From assembly GCF_003144195.1 (NCBI RefSeq), contig NW_020289996.1:373419-437418 (forward strand): DNA of 64,000 nucleotides, in the 5' to 3' direction. Of this stretch, positions 23,542-33,800 are shown in pieces (position 1 is the first letter of the stretch; each line of letters begins with the position of its first letter). Under the pieces are notes generated by a model. That model did no database searches. It was given only the letters and a program-made list of their open reading frames with translations, and was not told the DNA's origin. The position numbers and the translations under genes were made by a program. This stretch comes from Ceraceosorus guamensis (taxonomy: Eukaryota; Basidiomycota; Exobasidiomycetes; Ceraceosorales; Ceraceosoraceae).

Positions 23542-25866
23542 ATGAGCGGCTCACGCAATGTGCTTCTAGCGGTGGTGAGTGTCGGATTCCCAAGAGCCGG
23601 TGCTTGAGCTCAGAAGAGCCGCTGATGCTTTTAGAAGCGTTGACTGAATGCGCTGCTTGGCCCTTCGTACCCTTAGCTGCGCAACGACCTGCGTCTCCAC
23701 GACCACCCCATCTTCTCGCTCTGCTCAGACCCTTCGCCAGCCAAAGCGCCTTTCAAGAAGGACATTACACATGTGCTGCCAATTTACGTCTTTGATCAGG
23801 GAAGGATCGAAGTGGGAGGGCTACCTGGGTTGAAGAAAGCGGGCAAGGGCGAAGAGGCTAGAACCAGAACGGGCCAGTTCTGGAGGTGTGGCGAGCATCG
23901 AACGAGGTGAGCGGCGCATGCATGCTCCTTTGCTTCGTTTTCCGTGCGCGCTTTCTGACTCTCACTCCACTCTGCGCTCTTCGCGAAAGGTACCTTACAA
24001 ACTCCGTCTTCGATGTGCGTGACTCGCTTCGGTCGAGAAACTCGGACCTGTCGATCTGGGCTGGTCTGCCCGAAGTGGTTGTGCCGCGTGTAGTGGAGGC
24101 ACTGCAGAAGCGTGGCGACTCGGTAGAAGGAGTGTGGATGTCTAAAGAGGTGAGTCTGCGCTGCATAAGAATCCTTGTGTCTTGGCTCCAGCCATAGCTT
24201 AGCCGCAACCATCATCTCATCCGCCCAGATCAATACTGAAGAGGTGACGACGGAGAAACGATTGGGCCAAGCATTGTCAAAGCTGGGTGTGCGACTGGTG
24301 CAGCCATGGGATAGGACTTTGGTCAACGTGGAAGATCTAGGCTTTCCCGTTTCGGAATTGCCGGATGTCTTCACCTCTTTCCGCAAGCGAGTGGAAGCGC
24401 CCGACATGTTCAGAGAGCCCTTGCCCGCTCCTTCAAAGCTCAAGCCCTACGCTGACGTGGAGTTGGAGGATGCAGCAGGGTCGTACAGCTTATCAGCCAA
24501 AGATGATCTCAAAGATCCCGAGCATGTCATCAACACACTTCTCAAACCGTTGCGAGACAACCCCGGGCCTCTAAAGGCACCCACGTCCAAAGACCGACCT
24601 CAAGCTCCTGCATTTGCCCAGAATGGCGGAGAGACGGAAGCTTTGACACGCGCTGCGTACTATCTAGGCAGAGGCAAACCAGGCGAGCAATACAAGCAGA
24701 CCCGAAATGGAATGTTGGGCCCTGACTACTCCACCAAGGTGAGTGTGGAGACGGACTTTCACGTTGCCCTGCCTGCGCCCGCCCGATGTACCTGACGACG
24801 ACGACTCCTCCGCACACTGCAGTTCTCTGCTGCTCTAGCGCACGGAACGATTTCACCTCGATTCTTGGCTGACGAAGCGACCAAGATGGACAAGCAAACA
24901 GGCGCGAGCAGGGGTGGGGGTGGGTATTGGATCGTCTTTGAGCTCTTGTGAGTACTTTGATCATGTCCTGATCTCAATGTCTTGAGCGGCTGATCCCTGA
25001 CTCTGGCATTCTCCTCTCAGGTGGCGAGACTACTTTCACTTCGTAGGAGCCAAATACGGCAGCAAGCTCTTCACCCTCCTCGGCATCGAGGAAGTGTTGA
25101 ATCCCAAAAACGCTGGCCAAACTGCTCAGCAATGGCTGTACCCTGACAGCATGGACAATGCGAAGGATGGCTTCGTGCGTTGGACGCAGGGAAAGACTGG
25201 CGTGCCGCTTGTCGACGCAAATATGCTCGAGCTAGCTCAGACTGGGTGGGTCTCGATACGGGCTCAGATGTTAGGTCTGATCTGATGACTGAGGCGACGC
25301 GTCCCTTGTTTGTGCCAGGTTCATGTCCAATCGTGGAAGGCAGAACGTCGCCAGCTTCTTGACGAAGGACCTCTACTATGATTGGAGACTAGGCGCAGAG
25401 TGGTTCGAGTCTGTGCTGGCCGACTACGATCCCAACTCCAACTGGGGCAACTGGCAATATGTTGCTGGTGTTGGTAACGATCCTCGAGCTGGTCGGTGAG
25501 TCATTGCACACAGGTCAGCTGGGTAATTGTCGGTCCCAGGGCTGACAGCAATGGCTTCTGCGATATAGGAAATTCAATGTGATTAAACAATCGAAGGATT
25601 ACGATGCGAATGGAGACTACGTCAAGACTTGGCTTCCGGTACTCGCTTCTTTACCTCCTGAACGCGTGCACCATCCTTGGACTGGGGGCGAGCCACCCGG
25701 AGATTATCCTCACCCAGTCGTGCAGGATGGAAGCTGGAAACCCCACCTGCAGGGATCTGGTGGTGGAGCACGGGGTGCGAGGGGTGGTAGAGGCCGCGGG
25801 CGTGGAAGGGGAGGGTTCAGAGGTAGAGGGGGCGGCGATGGAGGTGGCCGAGGCAGGGGACAGTGA
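23542..25866 (+). CDS. CRY-DASH photolyase/cryptochrome with RGG tail
   Basis: Eight exons, 23542-23574, 23677-23906, 23990-24149, 24229-24738, 24823-24947, 25021-25245, 25319-25495 and 25569-25866, give 585 residues. CRY-DASH proteins bind FAD and a folate antenna and repair cyclobutane dimers in single-stranded DNA using blue light. The photolyase domain opens with [15 protein letters not shown]. The FAD domain shows [67 protein letters not shown] and [19 protein letters not shown], all DASH hallmarks. After the DASH domain, residues about 550-585 form an Arg/Gly tail ([20 protein letters not shown]), a type able to bind RNA or DNA. The first exon codes for only 11 residues. Confidence 0.93.
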
Positions 25867-26261
25867 AAGAGCAGACCAGAGAGAAAAGAGACCGCCGCAT
25901 CCCCTACGTTGGTAGCTCACTACATGCAAGCAAACAGTCACATTCACTGTCGAAGGCAAGCGCCGACTTGCTCGAACGTGAAATAGAAAAGCTTGCATTG
26001 AGTACAGACCAGCTGCCAGTGAGGCCAAATGCGAAGGGATGGCTAGGAATGGGGAGCATCGAGTCTAGAGCAGGGCCGCGCCTGATCTCCGTGAACTGCT
26101 TATTCTCATCAGAAGTACTACTGGTGCAGGATACCAAGGCGTCAGCAAGCAGCTGGCAAGACGTGAGAATGGTGACGCCTTGCGATCCGCACTGACCGCT
26201 CGTTCTGATTGGTTGCTAGTACTAATGCCTGGATCTGTCTAGTTGCGAGGACACACCCGTC
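25867..26261. other. Convergent spacer
   Basis: 3' ends of the CRY-DASH and deacetylase genes face each other here. No further gene or terminator signal is recognisable. Confidence 0.5.
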
Positions 26262-27218
26262 TCAAACGTTGTTGGCGCAAGTCCACGTCTCGTCTCGCTC
26301 CTGTGGTCTGCCAATGATCTTGTAAGGCGGAACCTTGCCGCCCAAGCATTGCTGAATGGTCATGAGCTTGTAGCCTTGCTTTTGCAGGCTGGGAACAACA
26401 GCTGGGGCAACCGTCTCGACGCTGGATTGGTACGTCTCGTGAGAGAGCGGCATGTGGGGCTGGGGGTACTTGAGCGCGTTGAGCGTCGCGATGGATGCGG
26501 ATGGCGAAGCTCCGACGGAGTCTCCGCTGTCCACGTCCCAGGTGACGACGGTCAGACCGTGCTTCTTGTTCAAACGCTCGACGCAATTCTTGTCGCACTC
26601 TCCGTAAGGTGGTCGAAAGTAGGCAGGAACACGGCCAATGATCTTCCACAGAGCTTCTTCCAGCCTCTCGATCTCGAGATCCTGCTGTTCGGGACTTAGA
26701 GAGTTCAGATGTGCGTGTGACCAGGTGTGGCTGCCGATCTGATGGCCTGCAGCGACGGCCTTCCTGAGGGTCTGCACGTTGTTCTCGTCGTAGATGCACG
26801 ACCAATTCATGCCGTTGACGAAGGAGGTGTACTTCGCTTTCGCATTGTCGAACAGCATCTCCACCTCGCCGTGGTAGATTGATGGCCCGTCGTCAAAGCT
26901 GTAAGCTAGGTCGCGGTCGCAGTTGTTCAGCGCTCCGCTGAGTGGGGAGATGACTGAAACTTCGAAAGTCTCGTTCTTGCGCCCCGACAAGTTGGACAAG
27001 ACACCTGCGGCCAGAGGTGGCATGACTTGTTGCTCTTCCGGAAGGGGCGGGCGCGTTACCGATGGGACCGTCTCCAACCTTTGTGGCACGACCCAAGCAC
27101 CGTGTCGAGCAGTATTGACCCGATACACGTTTGGATGTTCGGTAATTGGCACGCAAAGTGCTATGGTAGCACAGCTGACTGCGCAGAGAACACATGCAAC
27201 ACGGCGTGAGATCCGCAT
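26262..27218 (-). CDS. Polysaccharide deacetylase (chitin deacetylase-like, NodB domain)
   Basis: A single exon of 318 codons. The ATG at 27218 begins a basic-plus-hydrophobic signal peptide (MRISRRVACVLCAVSCATIA); a non-ATG extension upstream is ignored. The NodB fold is complete: LAYSFDDGPSIYHGEVEMLF holds the catalytic base and first metal ligand (Asp-Asp), GHQIGSHTWSHAHLNSLS the two histidine ligands, RPPYGECDKNC motif 3, and TWDVDSGDS motif 4. Such enzymes remove acetyl groups from chitin to make chitosan in the wall, and pathogens use them to hide chitin from hosts. There is no C-terminal hydrophobic stretch for a GPI anchor, so it is probably released. Exact substrate (chitin or another acetylated sugar polymer) is inference. 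Confidence 0.88.
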   Translation of the reverse strand: MRISRRVACVLCAVSCATIALCVPITEHPNVYRVNTARHGAWVVPQRLETVPSVTRPPLPEEQQVMPPLAAGVLSNLSGRKNETFEVSVISPLSGALNNCDRDLAYSFDDGPSIYHGEVEMLFDNAKAKYTSFVNGMNWSCIYDENNVQTLRKAVAAGHQIGSHTWSHAHLNSLSPEQQDLEIERLEEALWKIIGRVPAYFRPPYGECDKNCVERLNKKHGLTVVTWDVDSGDSVGASPSASIATLNALKYPQPHMPLSHETYQSSVETVAPAVVPSLQKQGYKLMTIQQCLGGKVPPYKIIGRPQERDETWTCANNV

Positions 27219-30200
27219 GTTGTGTCTGTGACGTATGCTGAAGGTGGCTGGTCGGTAGAAAGCAGTGTCTGCACTCTGACTGAGGTCCAAAGGGTGGAAA
27301 TCCACCGATGTGAGATAAAGAGCGTGCGTGAAGAAAAACGAAATCGGTCGACCAGCCAGCCACCTGTGCTGACCTTGTACCGTGAGGTGAAGAGGAAGGA
27401 TTAGGAGTCAGGAAGAGGGGCGGGGAGAAGCAAAGAACAGTGAAGTCTAGAAATGAGGATGAAGAAGTGAGGATGAGTAGCCGGGTCGTCTGGAGTATGG
27501 AACGGAGCGAAGCACTCGAGTAGTGGCTTATCGGTACCACTAGTGACCCGGCGGGCGGAAGCACTTCCGAGTCAGCTGTGCGCCTGCTCAAGAGCTGCTG
27601 GCGACCAAAGGAAGCAAGGGTCCATCCAACGTCAAGTGCCGACCAGTCGGCATTGCGTGAAACACCCATGCGCCCGAGCGGCGATTTGTTTGCATTGCCA
27701 AGATGTATCGAGCGATAGCTGAGCGGTAAAGAAGTTGAGCGGTCGGAATGCGTGGTGGAGATTGTCGTTGAGCAATAAGCATGGTACGTGCTTCATTGCT
27801 TCTCGACTGTGAGATACATGTACCACTGCTTTATGAGACACACGCGTTGAGGTCACCTGCCCACTCCGACCGCCAAAGTTTGCCCAGGCTAGCGAAGACC
27901 CTCGGGTGTCGTGTCCCCAAAGAATCGTGTGCGCTGTGCAGCGGCGGCGCAACGCCTATGTACCTACCTGGTCGTGTGGACGACTGTCGTATCAACTGAC
28001 CGCTGCATGGAGCGCAGCCACCCAGCTTTGCTGCCGTTGGACACTTCGCCCTGCTGGCCGTTCCCGCGATCGCAATGCGCAATCGACAGAGTCTCCAGGG
28101 AGGAGGGACTCGCATCTAGCTCGCAGGAAGTGCTGCTTGTCTGTACCCGCTGCCAACTCCCCCTCCACATGCATCCAGCTGCTTGCCTCGATGGCGACCT
28201 TTCCGTCGCAGGAGAAAGTCCGCGCAAGCACAAGCACGTTTAAACGCAACGGCTTACCGAGCCCAACGGCATCTGGCGACTTGGCCCAATGCACAGCATA
28301 CGGAGCTGGGTAGAGCTCTCGTAGTCCGCCGCGGAGCCGGCGCAATCGCAACTCGCCGTGGCGGAGCTGTGTCTTTCCATCTCTTCTGCACGAATAGTCA
28401 CCATGAGTAGTGATGAGTGGGAGTCGGAATCACAATCACGCGAAGATCATCCCTGCACGCGTCCACGATGGTGGGCCACATATGCTCTAGCTGCGACTGC
28501 ACCACGCGCTTGCAGACTGGGAGTCCCGATACAATTCTGATTTAGGTTAATTTGAATTCGACTTGCACAATTCCCCAATGCATGGCTCCCGGGCTCTTCG
28601 CGGGCCCTCAGATTCTTCGTGCCTTGCCTTTGATGACTCCATTGGTGTGCCCATGTGCATTATAGCTGATGCCTAGGCTGCCTGCCTGGCTGCAGCTGTA
28701 GCCTCTGCGGTTCCTTGCTCTAATGCCGCCAATCAACAGAGCTAGTTCTTGCTCCTGCACGCGCGCATTCGGCTATATCTATCTGTTGCTATTATTATAT
28801 AGCGACTCGATCTCTAATTACGACTCTTGATTACCTAGCTACTACTCTTGACCGTCACACGACCGGTGGGCACGCTCAACGGTCAGCTCATGCAGAGGTA
28901 GCCGTAGTGTAACTAAACGAACACTTTAAGTGTACCAATTGGGGAATGTAGCGTGCCCAAACTCGTGACTCATCAGACCTTAATTCGATACATATACCGG
29001 TTGCTGAGATCGATCTTGACTTTCTGGGAAAGCCTTTGTGCAAAAGTAAAGCACGAATCACAGGCTTTGATGGACTTTTGATTCTTTGGTGCCTGCCTTA
29101 ATTGAGTGTCTGCCATCTTCGACTTGTGACACAATTAGCTACGGACGTTGCAAACGCGGACTACTTCCTTCGCCTTTCAACTGCTGCTATACTATTACTA
29201 CTACTGTCGCGGGAAGAGGGCCTCTCGAAGCGAGCAATCAAGAATGAGTTCGCCCGAATGGCCTAGCTGCTCTTCCAAACACAAAATCAGCCGATTTTTG
29301 GACCAGTCAGATGACGCGCGCTTGTTGCCAATGAAACCCTTGCAAGCGTTGCCAACGGCCAAACAAAACTTAAAGCGCAAGCCAACGGCCACGCAGACGA
29401 GACCGCGCATGAGTTCGTGCATATGTGAGATGGCGCCAGGGCAACGCCGATTTGGTACCAATGCGCACATGCCTGAATTTCCAGCGTGGCGGCTACGGTA
29501 TACACTGTGACTGTGACTGCATGTGCTCACGCTCTTGACCGTAGGAGCTGAAATCGTAAATTGCGATTGTTCCACAATCAAATGAAGCTTCCGAGAATAG
29601 TTCAAATAAGATACTGTAACATTCCCCTCTGCTGTAATCCTGGCAGTGATCATGAAGAGCGTGCACTATCTTGCGCGCTTCTGAACAACTCTATCCAACT
29701 TTTGAGGGACCTGCTCCACGCGCAAGCCATCATCCACCAATCGCTGATGAGTGAATGCCTCACGTTGGCAACCTTGAGTGTCCGTCACCCTGCATGCAGC
29801 GGTTTTGGTAGAATCACCAATAGCGGGTGCAACCAGACTTATGCAGGCGCTTTCGCCCGCAGACCCTAGCGGCGCCGCCAGCAACGACGGGTCGAGTTTG
29901 CGGAGATTAAAAATAGAGCTGAGTCGAGTTCGTCGCCCGATCTACACAGCTATGTTAAAGCCTTGTGGTCAAGAGCAAGTGCATCGCCACATTATGACCC
30001 GTTTGAAAGACGCTGAAGGTCCCAACAGCGTGGCATTTACGCTTTGATGCTCAAATACCCGAAGTCGCTGACGATTCTTGAAATGATTTGAAAGTCTGAA
30101 TGACCAGCAAGATGCATCCTGCGGTCTCAAGCACCACAACCGCCTCTGCCCTTCGCACATGCTGAACGAATTCTCTTTCGGCGTACAGACATGATCGCGC

Positions 30201-30826
30201 CGTGGCACACGCACGCTTTCATGAACCTGAATCCCCAACGCCTTCCCGTTGCGTCTTCCTTCAGGTAGCGGCGCTGCACACTGAGACCAACGTTGCAAAC
30301 ATTCCATTCGCTTCGCCCGCTTCGAGGTACCGGTACAATCGAGCACCGTTGACCTCTGCGTCATCTCCGATGCTTTCGACATGCCGTTCATGCAGATTCA
30401 TACCCCTGCAAGCTTGCAACATAATGCCGTGCTGGTTGACTCAACTTCACATGAGCCCACGCTCGGAGTCTACGTCGCTCCGAGGCATGTCTGTGGCTTG
30501 GCATCGTCTGGCTCTTCTTGCTCGGAGTGAAGGCAACAGCGCAGAGTGGCACAGAACGCCGGAGTGGTGCTGATCAGACTCGTCTCTCTTGCTACCTCTA
30601 TCTCTGCCGGAGACGCTGCCTGGCTACAGTCACTTCAGTGACTAGCCACCATACGTGCCACAGTCACAAGTGCATCGATACGTGACTGCGCTTGGAACAG
30701 CCATCACCTAATCACAGCCTCACACGCATCTCTGCTTCCTTCCCTACCCCACGCTGCTCGGACTTGCCTCTCCATCGTCTGCGGTGGGCTCCTTGATGGG
30801 AGTTGACCGGCTTCCACAAGAACGGC
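27219..30826. other. 3.6 kb spacer, no gene recognised
   Basis: The longest frame is 150 codons on the minus strand (29201-29653), with no domain and no start context that persuades me. An AT-rich patch lies at about 28780-28870 and a run of ACT triplets near 29190-29205. The promoters of the deacetylase gene (left edge) and of the large secreted-protein gene (right edge) must be here. A spliced gene of unknown family could still hide in it. Confidence 0.5.
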
Positions 30827-33800
30827 ATGCGAGTGCACACACTCGCCATCGTCGCACTACTGTGTTTCGTCACATTCAGGCACGACCTCAAGCCGTCGCG
30901 TCCAGATCCAGTTCCAGCGTCTGCACTTCAAGTGCTTCATTTCGAGGCCGGCGATGGTAAAGCAAGCGCCGTGGAGCTTTGGTTCTCGGAAGAGGGGCCG
31001 TCTGCCAACACCACAGACCCGTCAACAGAACCGCGAACATGGTCGCGAATCTTTCGACGTCTTGCACTCCTGCAGTCCAAAATTGCTAATCCATCTCAGA
31101 GAGCCAGGTCTCCTTTATCTCTCAGGCCGATCGGCAACTTCACTCGAGCCAACACAGCGCGAAGAGAGAAGGAGGAGAAAGACAATCCCATTCGATCAAG
31201 GATCAAAAGATCGTCGAAGCGCAGTTCTGATTCGAAAAAGGAGGAGAACAAAAAGCATGGCGACAAGCGAGGCAAAGGGAGACCAAAGTCGGACAAGTCC
31301 AACGATCGCAAGGGCAAGAAGCACGGCGAGGCCCGCGAAAAGGACCACAAGAAGGACTCAAAGTCGCATCGATCTTCAGACAAGGCCAAATCAAGCCATA
31401 ATGATCACAGCGCTTCCGCCTCTAATGGAGCGAAGCGAACGGACCTCCCAAAGAAAGGTCACAAGTCTTCCAAGGGCAAGGAGTCGGATCACCATAAGCC
31501 TCATGACCATTCTTCAAAGTCCTCAAAGACTCGCGAGACACGGTCTCATGGCGCAAAGAAGCCCAAAGCCACTCATTCTGGTGACCGCGGCACAAAGCAC
31601 GTCAAGAGCAGTCATGGTAAACACAAGCCAACGAGCTCGCATCACACAGCAAGCCGGAGACATGGCAAGCCTGGCCATCATGGTCACTCCACCCATCACG
31701 CTCCTAAACCGACCGCAAAGCCACATTCGAAGCACCATTCCTCGCATCAACACTCTTCGCACAAACACCCCACTCACCATCGATCGTCCAGTCATCACAC
31801 GACAGATCACCGAGAGCACCATCATCACACGGCTTCGCATCATCATCACACGATGCATCGCACCGATCAACCTCACAAGCCTGCGCATCACCACAGCTCG
31901 CACCACCACAGCTCGCACCACCACACGTCACATCATCATAGCTCGCACCACCACAAATCTTCTTCCCATCACCATCACAAGTCAAAACACCACACCTCGA
32001 AGAAGTCTCACGCGACGGGACGACCCTCTGGAAGTTCTAGCGAACCCATCGCTATTGAATCGTCAGGGTTCCCCCAGCCCACAATAGCACCTAGCAGGCC
32101 CACGAGTCGGCCTTTTTCTCCCTCTACACCTGCAAGCGCGTCAACCACCACGCCGGCCGCTGCACAACCCAGCTCGGGCTTGGCAACGTCGAGCTCTGCG
32201 GTCAGTGCCCCACCAACTTCGAGCGGAACGAGCCCTGCAGCAGGTGATCAGCCGCAAAGCTCGGACGGTGGAGCGACTTCAGGCTCCTCCTCTCCTGTTG
32301 GATCTGAGCCACAAGGCGCGGATTCAAGCGGCGACGGTGGGAGTGGTAGCTCAGCTGATTCTAGTGCAGGTGGTTCGACGTCGAGTTCCACGTCCGACGG
32401 TACAATCTCAGTCGGTCCCGGTGGGGAAGGTGACCAGTCCACACCAGCCTCGCCCGCCGGATCATCTTCAAGCAGCGGTGGCGAAGGAGCAGGGAAAGGA
32501 CCCAATGGTAGTGGCAGCTCAGCTGATTCTAGTGCAGGCGGTCCAATGTCGAGTCCCACGTCCGACGGTACAATGTCAGTCGGCCCAGGCGGGGAAGGTG
32601 ACCAGTCGACAGCATCCTCGCCTGCAGCCTCACCTTCAAGCAGCGATAGCGAAGGGGCGGGAAAAGGACCCGGTGGTAGCCAGGGAGGCGGCACGGGCGA
32701 TGCTGGCAATGCTGGCACATCTGGAACCTCAACTCCATCAGACGGATCGGTACCAAGCTCTGATCCGAGTGCCGTACCAATCGTCATTGGTGGCAACCCT
32801 GAGACCCAAGACGGGTCTCAGCCTGCAGCGGGAGAAGGCGGCACTAGTGGTGCGTCGCCTGGCTCACCAGACGGCAGTGGTGGGGCTGGGGCCGGCACGC
32901 CAGCTGTTACTGGCGAACCTTTAGAGTCCGGATCGACGACTCAGAGTGGGGACGACGGCGCATCGACAGCGATGCCCCCAGCTAGCTCCGGAGCATCTGG
33001 TGAGTCCTTTCGTGGGAAGCCGATTGTTTGGTTCGAGTCTGGTTGACACATCGAGGCGTAACGTTGGAGCAGGCGCCGAAGCGGGTGATACTCCTGTCGG
33101 TACGGTCGATGGCATGGGCGCCACTAATGATGGTCCGAGCGACACCGGCACATCTCCGGGGACCCCCGAATCGCCATCGGATCCAACTGCAAGCACAGAT
33201 CCAAGTGATACTCCTATCACCGTTGGCGACGATGCGCCAGACGAAGATCAGCCAGATGCAGTTGACGAGGGCGATGAAGCTGGCGGGGCGTCTGACGGTC
33301 TGATCCCAGTCGTTGTTGCACCTCAATCAGCTGATCTACCAAGCGCAGAAGACCCTGCTTCTGCTGAGGACGGAGCGGATGGCGAAGCAGATGAGGATTC
33401 GGGCATGATACCCGTTGTGGTAGGGGACGATGCAGACGCCGACGATGGTCAAGGAGGCGAATCGAGCTCAGACGCAGGCATGGTCCCCGTTGTCATCGGA
33501 GACGATGCAGATGCCGACGCCGGAGATGTCGACGATGAAGAGACGGCCAACTCGAGTCCAGACGCAGGCATGATTCCTGTTGTCGTCGGAGGGGATACCG
33601 GCCCCGACGCCGGCAATGCGGATGGCGAAGAAGTACCCGACTCGAGCTCAGGCGTAGGCATAGCTCCGGCGACCACCGGAGATGATGATGGTGTCGATGC
33701 CGACGGAGACGGAGATGGAAACGGAGACGGAGACGGAGACGACACCGAAGATGGAGGACCGACCGCTTCAAGCTCAGATGCAGGCATGATTCCTGTCGTT

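Noticed and set aside
29201-29653. 150-codon minus-strand frame in the 3.6 kb spacer
   Set aside because: No recognisable family or start context, and composition does not differ from neighbouring random frames.
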